The notes beneath the pieces are model-generated. The model ran no database searches. It had not been told where the DNA came from and worked only from the letters and a program-made list of their open reading frames with translations. This document shows positions 26,601-41,900 of a stretch of DNA of 64,000 bases, piece after piece (the first letter of the stretch is position 1; every line of letters starts with the position of its first letter). Source of the stretch: Pampus argenteus (Eukaryota; Chordata; Actinopteri; Scombriformes; Stromateidae); the NCBI GenBank assembly GCA_036937835.1, contig CM072879.1, forward strand, positions 19,560,001 through 19,624,000, written 5' to 3'. Both the position numbers and the translations under genes were made by a program.

Positions 26601-29600
26601 CACAACATTTATCTTACGAAGTCGGACCTGAAACTCTGAAGCAGCAGCAACAAGTTACACCTTCTAACATCAAAGAAACACGTTCATTACGTCAGTGTGT
26701 GTGAATACGTAGTACATATACATACAGTACATATACATACAGTACATATACATACAGTACAGTACATATACATGTTGCTGTTGTTCTCACCGGTGCCGAG
26801 TTGTCCTTGTTCCCTCTGGACCGGACCATCCTGCCCAGAACTTCCAGTCCGTCTGTGGTGATGTTTCCCGCTGCGTTGATGGTTTTCTCGGTCACCATCT
26901 TGCAGTCGATCAGCACGGTGGCGCTCGTCTTGCTGATCGCGATGTGAAGCTGCGTGACAGAAAATATCCGTTAAACGTTCTTTTAGTGCTTCATGTTATA
27001 AACATTTAATTATCAGAAGTGAATGAATTAATCACATGATATGCAATGACTATAAATGTAATGTGTGGTTGCATGAAAACATAAATTACACCGTGAAGAC
27101 TTTTATGTTTTATGTTTTTCATCTGGATGAAAGATGCTGCATCCCTGTGAGGCTTTACTGACGCTTATTCAGCAAAAAACAAACATCCTGCATCCAATAT
27201 CCCTCAAAAACAAAGCTGAGCTTCATATTTACAATCAATGTTTTCCCAGTATTATGAGAGATATATATTTATAGCAACCTGCAGTGAAGCTGGAGCTGAA
27301 AATAACATAAATAAATAAATAATCTGCTCTACCAATCATGTTAAAGTTCTGGTTTATCACTTTCATCCAGTACGAGGGCGTGGCTCAGACCTTATGAAAG
27401 CTGCCGTAGAAGAGTTTCTGTATTTCGGGCCCCTCGAAGGTGACGGTCTGAAACTGTCCTTTATAGTCGTTGTTGAAGAAAGTCAGAGTCTTTCCTCCGT
27501 CTGCAGGAAGACACAGAAACTACACGTCAACAAAAGACAGAGAAGAAGACAGATATAAAGCAGACGACAGCTGCTACATGTCTCTGGTATGTTACACACG
27601 CATTGCTTCATTTTGATGAGTTTTTAAACATGAAATATAACAGACTCACTGTCCAGAATCACTCCAACCAGCGGCTCGTTGTTCCTGTTCAGGATCTCCC
27701 AGACGGCGAACGGCTCCTCGGGCGTGTCGGGCAGCAGCCTGAACAGCAGGGTGATGGTGTAGTCCGAGGGCAGCCCTTCAGGATGGATGTACCTGCAGCC
27801 ACGTTTCAGGTACTTTACTACAATATTTCCATTTCTACTCCGCTACATTTATCTGACAGCGTTTCAGATGCAGATTTGACTCAACAGATCTTCAGATTCA
27901 GACACTTTTTATTTTTAGACAGTCTGAATGTGTGTGTGTGTACCTGGTCGGTTGTGCCAGCAGGGCGTTGCTGTGCAGGTGGAAACAGGGGAAGGTGTTG
28001 AAGGTGCCGGGAACCATAGAAACACCGGAGACGGTGCCGTAGCGATTCTCCACGAGCCCAAACAGCTCCATCATATGGAAACCTGACGACACACAGATCC
28101 AGTTAAATAAATGAATCATAACCGAACGATGACAGTAAAATGTGGATAAACACTGCGTGTGTGTGGTTGTGTGTGTGTGTGTGGGTGCGTAAAGTAATTT
28201 TATGTATTTTGCAGCATCAACACGCTTTAACTATATAAAAAACTGCACGATGACGTATGTTATAACTAATGTTTCTGTCTACAGCAGGAAATATTAAATA
28301 TTTAATTATATAATAATTCATTTTAATCTCTTACCTGGTGTTGTGCTGCCGCTCATCGATACCAACGGACAAGCTGAGGGATGAAAAAAATAAAAATAAA
28401 AAATACGTTTACGTATTACGTTTCACACTAAAAACAACTTTACATACAACACAATGAAATCTAGACTCACTGGCGGTGGCAGCTTCACACACAAACGTCA
28501 CCAGCTTCTCTTCGATCTTCTTAAAGGCGTCCAGGTCGTCCACGAAGAAGACGTGTCTGTCGCTGGGTTTACTGGCGATGCTCACCAGCTCTCCGTAGTC
28601 AGCGTCAGCGAAACCGATGGCAAACACAATGAAACCTGTACGGGACGACAGAGGAGGTATTATATAACGAGACATGTTTACATCAGCCTCATGTAAATAA
28701 GTAAACACCACTCTGACCTTCCATCTGCATCTCCTTGGAAACCTTGTTGACGTCGTCCTGGGAACGGCCGTCGGTGAGGACCACCAGGACGTTGGGGATT
28801 CCTCGTCTCATTCCTGCCTCCTCTGTGAAGATGTTTTCCTTCACATGCTGGATGGCTCGACCTGAGCGATCAAACCCATCATCCAATCAGATCAATTGAT
28901 CATTTAACTTATTTTGCTAAATGCTTTGATCACATGGTTGGGTTTTTTTTAGGTTTTTGTGTAAAAAAGTCTGATGTTTGAGAAAGAGCAGAAGGAGCAG
29001 ACACTGAAATGCCTACGATAACCAGCAGGTCTCTTGATAGGTGATAGATATTGATATATAGCTGAGCTGAGGTCTTCATTTTAAATCAGCATGCTGCATT
29101 CTCATCACGAAGTCTTCTTCAGGACGTGATGTTTGATGCAGGATGGACCACAGAGATGCTGCACGTTTTCTACATTTCAATAAAAGAACCGAGTAGCAGC
29201 GCGTTTCTCACACAGATCCAGTAATCGAATACTCTGCAGGCCTGTGGGAACGCTGGGAAAACGGATCCTTAATTGCAGCGTGCAGAACGAGGTGATTGAG
29301 TGCTCTTAAACTCCCCAAACTGCTGCTTCCTGATAGAAAGAGGGATTAGTGACGCTGTTACAAATCTGTTCTCTGCAGTCACGTCCCTGCAGGAGAAACT
29401 GGCTGCGCTGCTTTGTAAACACTGATTAATGGCTACACTTCTCCCTGCTTTCCCACAGGCTTCCTCTCATTAAAATATAGGCTCTCATGCACTTATACAC
29501 GTACGACGCTGCAGGTATACATGCACACATTCGTTTTACATGAATGTATGCATGAACACAGGCGCACACACACGAGGGCAACGAAGTGCAAACGTTTGAG

Positions 29601-32600
29601 TTGCAAACACACGTATATTGACACGAAGCAACCAAGCAGACACACTCGAGCACACAGATTTAATTTTCTGTTTGCAGAATGCTGCTCAATAAGTATTGAT
29701 AATGTTATTAAGAAGGTGTGTGTGTGTTGATCTGTCTCACACAGGTGTCGTCTTTGGATTCAGACATGATTTCTTTGGGGAAAAAGCTGGATTTTTGTCT
29801 GCTGCAGTGAGTTTGATTACATACTTCCATCCTGAAACTGCAATAACAAATTGAGCCACCAATCAATAACTCATAAGCACCATAGATAAGCTCAGCAGGT
29901 GTCGTTACCATGGCGTGTTTTTCACCTGTCTGCTGTGTACTCGCCTGTCTTGGTGTTTCCTCCCTTGTAGGAGATCGTGTTGACGGCGTCCAGCAGTCGC
30001 TGCTTATCGCTGTACGAGTTCAGCTTGAACTCAGTCCGGGCGTCGTCACTAAACTGGGCGATGGCCACCTGTCAGACAACACGGGAAACAAACAAGTCAA
30101 AACTTTTACTTCTAGGTTACTTTGAAAGGTTCATAATCATAAATACATTTTCTGCTTATGTCTACTGATCAACACATACTTTTATTTTCAGCTTTCATCT
30201 TCCTGAATTGAATTTTTGAACTATTTATTTCCCTGATATGAGAACAAGTCATTGATGTTCTCATTTTACTTTCACTTCTCCCTCCTCCTCTTCCCACCTC
30301 CACCTTCCTCCTCCTCCTCCACCTCCTCCTTCCTCCTCCTCTTCCCTCCCTCCTCCACCTCCTCCCTCTCCCTCCTCCTCCTCTTCCTTCCTCCTCCTCC
30401 TCCTCCCTCCTCTTCCCTCCACCTCCTCCTCTTGTTTTAGAAAGTGTCTTTTTGGTGGGTTTGTTGTGTTTTAAGTACTTATAAGTGAAGATGAAACAGT
30501 GAAGTCAGATAAATATACAGGACAGTTTCATATATACTATTTGCATGAATATAACTGTATATTCTTTGTAAATATACAATAACTTCGCTCCTCCACTTAA
30601 TTGATAAATTGACTGTGCTTGCCTATTAATAACCTGCTAATCAAATAGTATTATGTAAGAGCTACAAGACACCGAGAGGAAGAGGAAACACAAAGATCAG
30701 GGTCTTATAAACACACTAAAGGTCCCTGTGGTACCTGTGTGCCGTCCGGGCCGATCCGGTCCAGAGCTCCGGTGGTGCTGTACAGGAAGCGAATGATCTT
30801 CAGGAAGTTGTCGTCACCGATACTCCAGGAACCGTCAACCAGGAACACCAGGTCTGCTTTGGCCGCCTTACAGACTAGACAGAGAGACGGAGGAGGAAAC
30901 ACACAGCGTGAGGAAGACTCATCACATCCTTCCACGTCTCCCCTCAGAGGCAATTCACAGTTTTGTTTTTGACAAGGATGAGGAGATAAAAGAAAGAGGG
31001 AAATAAAAAAGGATGGATGGAAGCAGTAGGGGGTTAGATGGAGGAGGATGGATGTGAATAACAATGAAGGAGACACGAACATGTGGACGAGGAGTCGGGA
31101 ACTTCTGAGTAAAATAAACCCGACTGATGAGACTTGAAGGTCTCGACTTGTGAACGATTGAAATTGTGTCGCCTCCATCACTGATCACTGATCAATACAA
31201 GCGCTTCTCACCCTGAAGGGTCAGCTGGTGCCGGATCGATCTTAACGAGGTCATCTGCTCGTTGTTTACTCCGAACATTTAATTAATAAACAGCATGAGA
31301 TGAGAGCTGATGTTCATAACACACTGTTGTTACTGCAGAGAGATAATAATAAAACATAATAATAATAACTCCAGATAATAAATGAATAAATGATTTCATG
31401 GTGTCGTTTAATCAAACTCGCTTTGGTCTAAAGTCATTTAGTCAGTTTAATAAAGTATAAAGTTACCAGGAAGCTGCATTACAAGACAAAAGACACTGAA
31501 ATACCTACAAAATATGCTGTTGTACTGGAGTGAATTATATTGAAAAGTGTTCCTAATATTTTGTCCACCCTCCTGTATGTTAATTAGATGAACTTTTCAC
31601 TATAATATTTATAACGTGACACATTCAGATTTCTGTGCATGTGGACGTTTTGGGTGCGTTGATGATGTTAATGATGAAACGTCCTCATGATCAGGTGACC
31701 TTCATGATCAGGTGACCTTCATGATCAGGTGACCTTCATCATCAGGTGACCTTCATCATCCACGTCCAGTTCACGCAGGTAAGAGATTTTATTGAATCCA
31801 TCTTGGATCATTCACACAAACAAATATCGTTCTTCAAATATTATGGTAGAAAACTTTAAAAAAAACCAGACCTGACACAAGATAATATGTCTGATTTGTT
31901 TTCATCGCTTGCTGTATTGTTAACTGTGAGCATTCATGATAATATGATGAGCTGATAATAAATGTGTGTGGCTGTCAGGTTGTTTATTACTCATCTAGAA
32001 ATAAAAGATAAAAGATTATGAGTGCCAAAATCAAACATGTTTGTCCCGTCACAGATATGAACACACGCAGTGTTTTGACAGACGTGTGAAGAATGTGAAT
32101 TACACGCTGCAACATTTATTTTAAATGACCCTTTTTTATCTTGTATTTAAGTTTTATCTTTTATCTTCATATGTATGTGTTCGCACTTATATGAAGAACT
32201 GAAACTAAAAATTATCCCTCCCTTCTCCACCATATATCTATATCTATCTATATATCTATATATATATATATATATAGATATATCTATATCTATATATATA
32301 TATATATATATATATATAGATATATATATATCTATATATATAGATATATATAGATATATATATGAGATGAAATGTGGGAGAAAAAAAACACGTGGATGAA
32401 AAGTGAAACAACTGGTTCAAATCTTTTATAGTTGTTAAATTAATATCACAATATAAGATATTAAAGTTTGATGTCTTAAAATGACAGTAATAGTTATAAT
32501 AACCATAATAACACGTAGGAGTTAAATACACAACTGAATGTTAATACTTTGCTCACCTTTTCATATTTTCTGAAATGTGCCTACTTAACGGAGTATTTTA

Positions 32601-33570
32601 GGATCCTCCAGCTTCGTCTCTGCTGTCATGTGGGCGTGTTGAACACGCTGCAGCTTTGTGTCATTTCAGCTTGAGGTGCAGTGACTCATTTAAAGTCCTT
32701 CGAGTTCATCTTCAGCCTTTATTCACTTTATCTGACAGAACTGCTGAATCTAAGTCCAATATTCACTTTCTCTAGAAGATGATTTCATAAAAGCCTTTTT
32801 AAATGTGTCTGTGATGTGTTTTTCTAAACTTTATTGTCTACTAAAAGCTAAATAAGTGTCCACATTAAAGCTGAACTAAGCAGATCGTTTAGACTAATGT
32901 CACCACTTCAACAAGTTTGACTGATATCAGTATAATAAAATCAGCTGTTACCTTCCTTGGCAGCAGGGATTGTGGGTAGCGGGGTGGTGGTCGGGGGTTT
33001 GGTCGGCGCCGGGGTCGGGACGGCTACTGCATATAGACATGAATGAGACACACAAATGTATGAAAACCTGCAATTATGACCACATTCATCCTCAAACGAT
33101 CACCACATGCTACATGACCCCAGAGGTAAAAATAAAATGTGTAAGATAACGAACATCCAGCCTGTGATTTCAGCTCCTGTATAATTTACAGCATCGGGTT
33201 CAGTTTAAATCAAACTTCAACTGTCTCTGCATCTTACCTTTAATCTCTGTGTGTGTGTGTGTGTGCGTGTGTGTGTTGGGGGGGGCAGTAACAACCAGAT
33301 AAACCAGCTGCCCCCCTCCTCCTCCTAAACATACACACACACACACTGTTTAGGCAGTAAATCAGCTACCTGAGGCTGAATTACTGTGAATTACTTGTGA
33401 TGGCAGGTAGGGAGCGTTCGGCAGCGGCTGCCTGCAGTGATGGGAACAGTCATTTGGAGGAAGAATCTGGCTTTCATTTGCATCAAAACAAAGCTATAAA
33501 TCACTGGATGCTCTCTGCAGAGCGACGGAGCAGCTTCAAGCAAACAAATACCTGCTTTAGGAAAGACGAC

Positions 33571-33614
<44 letters not shown>

Positions 33615-36600
33615 TCAAAGTTATTTCTTTGTTTTGCTTTCACTTCTTTAACCTCCCACTGTCCCTCTCCTGCTCGTTTTCTTTTACTCTTCGCTTCATT
33701 AATTAATTAATGTATTTTGTGTATTACGTGTGTATTAATGGTTTGTGTAAAGCATCACATGAACAGCTGTCTGGCAGCAGGAAAATAAACACTACAAATA
33801 TATTAAACTCACCTCATGATTTAAAAAAATGCATCCAGTAACAAATAATGTGTAGTGAATAGATTACAACATTGGTCGGTTTGCTGACCAATCAGAACAG
33901 AGCGGGCTCATCAGGAGGCGGGTCTTAAAGAGACAGGAGCTTCCTGTTTCAGACAGAGGCTGAACTGAGGGGCTGCATAAAGGACCAGGATGAGATCAAT
34001 AAGGAGGTTTTAACTGGAAACCATGCAGAGATATTCCAGTAGAGACACACAAATAAAGGACAATACAGGTGTGTTGATGCTTTAACTCCTAAATAAGACG
34101 TTTAGATATCTGGGTTAAACTTGATAACTGCTAATTTCTGCAGTGAATCTGATGAATAAATTGACAGGAACAATGGCTGAAAATACAAAAAAAAATGTGT
34201 AAAAATAACAGACAGATTTCACTGCACATGGTGCTCCCTGGAAATAAAAATAAAAACAGCCCACCCACCCCGACACTCCCTCCCCTCTCTTGTCTCCAGA
34301 CAGTGGGTCTTGATTAGTGTTTGGAGCCGCCGGCGCAGAACAAATGGCTCATTCTGAAAGCCGGGAAGAGGACCGAGCTCTCATCGCTCCCATGAGGATA
34401 AAAGATGTATTATGTTGAAAATGACGTGATCGTCTTCCCAGCTTGTAGTGGGCTTCTTCTTTTGTACACAATGACAGCTGACAGCAGTTTGTGTACAAGT
34501 GTGTGTTCCTATTGTATTGTTATCATGACACATGTAAGGGCGCATTTAAATGGGAGTTTGACACATCGTACGGAGGAGGGAAAAGTCCTTCTGGATGTGT
34601 CTGTTTGTGTATTACAGCCTCACACAAGCCTGGGACAGTATGTGCAAAAGACTGTACATCAGTCTGTATTTAGTTTATACGATCTTAAACGTCTACAGTA
34701 TGAAATGTGAGTTGTTTAGTGTAAGACGATCCTTAAGACTAATCCTGTAATTCACATCACCTTGTCTGAGTAAATAAGAAGGCTCCTTTACAACTCGTAG
34801 ACATCTGAAATGTGACCCGACTACACACTGCTTTTAGTAAGACGTCAAAAGACTAAAAGGTTGAAACCACTGGTTTCATCTTTAACAATGTGTTGGATTT
34901 TAAAAGCTTCTTATATTATCCATTGAGTCAAATCTGCATCTGAACAGTAACTAAAGCTGTCAGATAAATGGAGTGGAGTAGAAAGTACTAGATGTACCTC
35001 TGACATGTAGTAGAGTGAAGTATGAAGTCGGATCCAACGGAAATACTCTAAAGTACCTCAAAACTGTACTTAAGTTCAGTACTTGAGTAAATGTAAAACT
35101 ATTTTTCCACCACTTCAACTAAGAAACATTTTCAAACTTCAGATCAATCATAAAAAATAAAACACTTTCTGTGAACCTGTGCAGCTGTTCTGTGTTTCGT
35201 GTGCGTTTCATGTTTCGTGTGTGTTACGTGTGCGTTTCGTGTGTTTATACTCACGTGTCTTGTCGTTAACAGTGACTGCAGGTCCTTCAGTCCCATCCTG
35301 CAGCAGAGCGTAAACACTGATCTTATAATGCGTGTTGGGCTTCAGGTTGTTGAAACAGTGTCTGTTGGCACCTCCGCTGAGCTTCGTCTCCTGCTTCTGA
35401 CCATCTGCAGTGAAAACACCACAATTATTACATTTTCACACTGGACTGATCCTGTATTTTAATCATGCAGTCAAAAATAAGATCAACATGTTATTTCAAA
35501 TGTATTGTTACAATTAATAAAAAAGGTGTTTGGGGAAATATTGGAAATGCTCCTTTTTATCTCAGATGGATGGGTGTGTCGGTGAATTAGCCATCTCGCT
35601 GCTAACTGATGTTAGCGGTGAACCTTCCCCGGTTAATGTTCATCATGTGGCTTCATGTTTGTAAGTTAGATAAGAAAACCCTTAATGTTGTTGTTCAGAG
35701 TCATTACACAGCAGGATGCTATCAGGCTCAGTGTGACCGGCTGAAACACAAATATTTAAAATGTACATTTCTCCCTTTAAGAACAAAGGACACATGATTT
35801 ACAGAGCAGATATGTAGCTGTAGCATACAAGAAAACGCTGTCCTGAGTATATATTTATATTTCAGTAGATTAAAATGGATTCTTATTTTAGATGTAGAGA
35901 ATTGCATACATATCACCTTACAATAGATAATTTGTAAAAAGTGCCTTCAATGAGAAACTTTTCACCCAGAGACCTTCAGTTATGTTGTTTTTGCCTCTTT
36001 GATCAAACCACCAGGTCATTGAGCACAATGCGCTCAGCTAAGAAGTCAAATTGTTGTGAGATTACTTCCTTCTCGGATGCGTGTTGTTTGTTAAATTACT
36101 GCGTATATTTCAGATGTGGATGTTACTCGTGATTATGATTAAATTTACAACCACTTACTGATTTTTCTTGTTTGTTATGTAAACGTTTTTTGTTTTCACT
36201 TCTCTAATGAAGAGATGTTCTGCTTAAATAAAACCAAATAAAAAATAAACTTATAACAGTCGGGAATAATCAATGGACCAAATCAAATTATTAAAAATAA
36301 TCAACTTGTTTGTGTTTGTTTTGTTAACTCCATGCTGGTAGCCAGGGGCAACCATTGTATTCAGCCATTAAATTATTAATATATTCAGGTCATGTATAAC
36401 TATTGAATATAATCAGGCTCCCAAATAAACAGTGAAACTTGGTGTAATTATCTCTGCTCATACTGGCCATTAGCAGATCTCTTCATAATAAGTGATCACT
36501 TCTATTCAAAGGTATTTAAACGTTTATCTGGAGCAAATATGAAGCTTTGGCCAAGTCGCTGTAGTCAACATTTTCTTACAAAACGAGCCTCTGGATTTTG

Positions 36601-38839
36601 TCCGCCGTCGCCGATTTCTAATTGAATCTTTTGTGACGCCTACAACATCTCTTCAATCCCTAATTTACCTCTGTGCCGTTATTTCTCACCTGTCCATTTA
36701 CTAAAAAACTGGATAACTTCACATAATTTCTCCTGCAGCGAACACATTTTTCTGGTAATTATTTACCAGCTGTGCTAACACAAATCCTCATTTAGCTCTA
36801 TTGTGTGCTGAGAGAAGCAACACCTCAGAGCTCCTGCAATAATAATATGTGCCTTTGATGTGACGTTAATGATGGCGATGCTGTTGCTGGAGGCCTAAAG
36901 GTGATGAATAACAGCCATTACTTTCCTATTTGGTGGATGATGGCTGTATTTAAAGTCAATCTTACCTTTGAGGTGGTGACTGAATGGTGTGCAATCAAAT
37001 CAGCGCCACACCATCTGTTGTTTGATGTGTTTTTGGTATACTGGAATATGTTTAACCAAATGGGAAAATATACAATTATTTCTGTTGGTGCAACTGGGGA
37101 CATTGTTTTAATGGTTTATTCGACAGCTGAGTAAATCAAAGTATATTAAACAATAAAAAAAAAGTCAGATTCATACAGGTGAAAATGTGACAATAAAAGA
37201 GCAGATTTTCTGTAGCCAGAAGCTGATATCAACACTGACTGATTGATATTTAATAAAAGGCCAACTCAAACATCAGCTGCATGAGTGAAATGTTTTTGTA
37301 TGTTTTAGCATGTTTTGGGTTGTTTACCTGATTTCTATTAAATGGGATAAAACATGCAAAATCAATGATGTGACCCTTTAAATTAAGTGATCAAATATTA
37401 TGTAAAGTGGTTTAATATTTTTTATGATGCCGACAGATTTTGATGAGCTGATACTTCCAGCAACGTTTTCATGGTTGTGTTGAGACTCTGGTGAAGGTTC
37501 AAAGAAACGTTGTGGTCTCAGTTCAACAAAAGAAAAGTCACGTGAAGCACAACGTGTGTGTTAACGTTTAACTGAAACCAACCTTTAAATGCTTTTTGTT
37601 GCTTAAAACATAAAACACACACACAGGACCTGACTCAATGTAGTGCTTAATTAAAAAAAAACACGACGTGCGACTTTAATCCAGGCACCGATTACTTTTG
37701 TCAACACGAGTTGGGTTAAATTTAGAAGCATATAAATGTAACTTCGGGGTTATGAGACCGGGTTGTACGCTCTGACACACACAGAGCTTCAACTAGAAGC
37801 CCTTGTTTAGTTTTTAATGTCTCAATGAAACAATCGATCCGGGAAAAGGCTGCAGCTGCTGCAGAAACTTCGTCAGGGGAAGCTTAAACCTTTATTCTTT
37901 ATTTTTTCCTCCTCTCCCCTCTTAACAGTGCACCTCTCAGAATAGAAACAACAAGGCGTAATTACTGTTATTCCTGAAACAAGAACATCTCTTCCCAACA
38001 CACTTGGCTGCAGATAATACCAACCTTTTGTCTTTTTTTTCTCTGTGTTTTACCTCACGCAGCAAATGTAAATGTCAAATCCGTAAGCCTCCCTCGTCTA
38101 CAGAGCGGCTCAGTGTCTGATTGCACAGCTAAACCTTTAAGACTGTCGCCACGTCTGTGATGGGATACAACAATATCTTTGTCGTCTCCGGCTGCTTAAG
38201 GATTTACAGAATTCTTACGCTGCACACTGAAACTCCCACTAATGAAAGCATGCAAGTATGTATAAGGGCCCTAACGCCAACGCAAATATGCAGCGTAGGA
38301 GCTCAATGGGAAAATCTGAGGACACTTACAGTATTCTGTATCCCACTTTCTCATTGATGTAGTGATGCACATTCATGTTTAATGACCTTGTCAGCTTGGG
38401 CTTAAAATCCAGCAGATAACAGAAGAGGAGGCAGGAGAGGAGTGTGTCCAAGCATTTGCATAAATATTTCCCTACATAACAGGTGATATTTATTATCTCT
38501 CAAGGTGACATTTGTTATGCAGCTGAAGCATTGAAAAGAATGATCTTACACTTTTTGAAGGAAACTACTTTTTCCAGATTCAGAGTTGAAGATCAATAAT
38601 AGTGAAACAGATCAAGAAGAAGTAACAGAAACCGTCAATCTTTGTAGGAGTAAACTCAATATCTAAGTTTTGGACTGAAGATCAGACAAAAAAAGACACG
38701 AAAACTGATCCTGAACATTTAAAAAACCAAAAAGTTTCTGATCACAATCCACAAGACGCACACGTAAACATGTACAGCAGGTCCTGTAGGTATCGGTTCA
38801 GTCACTTCAGTCACTCATGTTTCACTCAGAGGCTGCGTT

Positions 38840-38902
<63 letters not shown>

Positions 38903-41900
38903 CACTGAGCAGTGATTCGATGAGCACTCTGTAGGCGCTGGCGTGTCGGTGAGGCAGCCACTGGGCGCACATGCTGGTCATCCTCACCTGATACAGACTC
39001 AGCTGAGTCACCCCGAGGTACACTGCAGAGACGGACACCCGAGTGTCAGCGTGTGGATATTATAACACAAACAAAGACAATTCACCTGTTTATTTATTTA
39101 TTAACGATATATCCATCCACCATCAAAACCATCGTTATCTTTAACACCTTTGGACATGTTGCATGTTGCAGCGTCAACTCCGTCTGTTATGTGACAGACA
39201 AGACAGTTCAAGAGAAAGAAATAAAACACGTTAACAAAAAGAAAAACTGCTCTTCTGATGCAGCACCGTGTGTGTTTCAGAGGTGAGAAAGTGATATGTT
39301 TACTTCTCCACACTTTTTAACCCAATTTGGATATTCTGACAAAAAAAAAAAAAGCGTAGCGATAAAAAAACAACTCGTGTTTCCAGGTGACAGATTTAAA
39401 AACTGACACTGACGTGGATTTTCACAGAGTTATTTACAGAGAGAGAAATGTGCTGCGTTTGCTCATAAACACCCAAACAAACCCACACACGTTCATGTAA
39501 ATGCTATCGATGAACTTTTACCGTGCAGCTTCTGAAAGTGAGTTCAGAGTCGTCAGTATTCATGTTCCTGCGACTTCATCACAGGATGTTTTACACTCTC
39601 GCTGCATTGTTCTGGACTCTCACCATGGGGGCGTGGCTCAGTAGAAAGAAAATAGTTCCTACATGAACAACAAACTGTGGATCATCTTCAGTAAGCATCT
39701 CCTTCCATCTTTCTTATATTGAAACACAGTTTTCAGTAATGTTTCATTTTAGTTTTGTAATTATTGTGTTTTTTGGGATTATATCCTGATATAATAACAA
39801 GTCTTAATGACCTTCACGTTTCAATCACAGCAGAAACAAAAAGCATCAGCATCACTGAAATGTTCGTCCATCACTGGCTGTTGAAACGTGACTCAAACCA
39901 ACGGCTGAAATGAAGCGATGTTACGGGACAACCTGGAGCCTCTGTGTGGCATTCAGACATCAGTCCATCCATCTCCACTGGTGCATTGCTTCATTATCAT
40001 GCTGCTGAGCGGTTCGACAGACACTCCTGGGATCCCACTGGCCTCATATCATCTTCCTCTCCTTTGAATTTCATCCATCTCTCCGTCTTTCTTCCTTCTT
40101 TCCCATCTTTATCAGGATTTGTGCCCTTCTTCTCTCCGTTTCTTTGACAACCCCTCCCCCCACAAAACTCGTTCTTCATATCAACCAGGAAGTGTTTAAT
40201 TATTATGCTGCTAGTGGTCCCAACACAAAGCGGCCGGTAGACATTTAAAGCTCCGTGTTGGGGCGTGTAGATGACACTTGTATGGAGAGGAATGAGAATG
40301 GAGGAAAGGGTGGAGGCTTTATCGGATGCTTCGACTGTCATGTAGATCAAGCTGGAGACCTTTCAGCTTCAAAAAGGGCTATTTCACCAAGAGGCCAGCC
40401 TGCAGCGACGTGCTTAAATCTCATTATTTATGATCAGGGCCGGAGTCTGAAATGTGTTGCATCTACAGTTCATTGCAGCTCTGGGATGTAATTATGTTTG
40501 AAAGTGTCAAATAGTGATTATTATATTGATGTCAGCAGGTGTCCGGCTGCTCCTCTGATTAGATTAGAGATCGTTTTATGCTCTTGTATTCAAAGAGGTG
40601 GAGCGCACAGAAAAGTCTAATAACAAGGTAAATAAATGACCGGGTTTGGAAAATGCCAAGAAAACGATTACAGGAAAGTTGTGAAGGGTGATGTCATATA
40701 CTATAAATATGCTATCAGCCATTCAGCTGATTCAGTGGCTGCCAATTATATAATATATATTATACTATATATTAATTTATGTTTTTGCCTGTATACCTGT
40801 TAGCCTGTTATATTTGCTTTATATTTCTCTATATGAGTAACGACTCATCTCTCAGCAGATCGAATACGTGACGTGAAATGACGCCGGACTTACAGGTCTT
40901 GGCTCTTCCTGAAAGGGCGTCGCTGGATCCGGTGGTGTAGGAGGCGATGACCTTCACACTGTACTCCGTCCCACTCAGCAGATTGACGATCAGCATGGTG
41001 TTCACGTCCTCACCCACGAAGGTCTCCAGAGCTGATCCGGGAGCTGCAGAGCGGCAACAAGGAAGAGCAAACGGTCAGCGGATCGAAGGATACGATAATT
41101 AGCTTCAATTCAAGTCGCCCTCAGGTTGCAGACACAAACACAAACTACGTAACGTGGTCCCTGTGCATGTTTCCCTATGTGCAGCCTGCAGAAGCATAAT
41201 CCATTCATGCTCCTCAGATGATGAACCTGTTCTGTTATGGATGCTAAACACCATGTTTTCAGTCCTACTACTCGTAGGAATAGAAAAAATATGAATAGTT
41301 GAATGAATATTAGCAAAATAACAGATTGCAAATTACCAGATAGAGGCTGGTAGACGACCCTGTAGCCCATGGTGGGCGACGGCGGAACGTCCCAGCTGAT
41401 CCTGAAGCGGTTGTACCACTCCTCCGACACCCGCAGGTTCCTCGGAGCCGAGAGAGGAACTAAGCGGAGAAAAAAGAAGAAGACATAAGTTATGTTCCCA
41501 TGAAAATGCTGCACGTATTTAAACTGAATTAACTTGGTGATAAAATATGAATCACTGCATGTTTCCATCAACTTTATGCACGTACATCCTGTCTGGATGA
41601 GAACCAGGGTGAGGAAGATGAAGAGAGAAAGGTTCAAGATTCAGGAAACAAACAGAGAAATATGATGAACAATGAAAAAAAAAGAGGGTTCAAGAAAAGC
41701 AAATGTTGATGATGATTAAGAAAACAAAACCTGAACTAACGACACACTGATGTACAACATGGTTATAAAGTAAATTAAATTTAATAATTAATAACACTTT
41801 TACCAGAAATGGAATTCACTGCATGATTAAAAAGTGCTTTAATACAGAAAAGTGTCATGACACAGCAAACAGAGAGAAACTGGAGGGACAGACACCACGT

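Larger units (their letters stand above)
30875..32951 (-). other. col14a1: col14a1 intron between linker exon and vWA2
   Basis: Holds a relic resembling a fish interspersed repeat (about 31480-31610, including GTGTTCCTAATATTTTGTCC), a 17-18 base tandem repeat (31691-31755) and a TA/TATC array (32228-32362). No exon recognised. Confidence 0.6.
33027..38905 (-). other. col14a1: col14a1 introns around exon 35255-35404
   Basis: Two introns (33027-35254 and 35405-38905) without any recognised gene. Contents include a GT run (about 33247-33275), a TTTC array (33571-33616), the dispersed repeat at 34930-35120 and a short repeat at 35793-35835 shared with 6886-6925. Confidence 0.65.
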
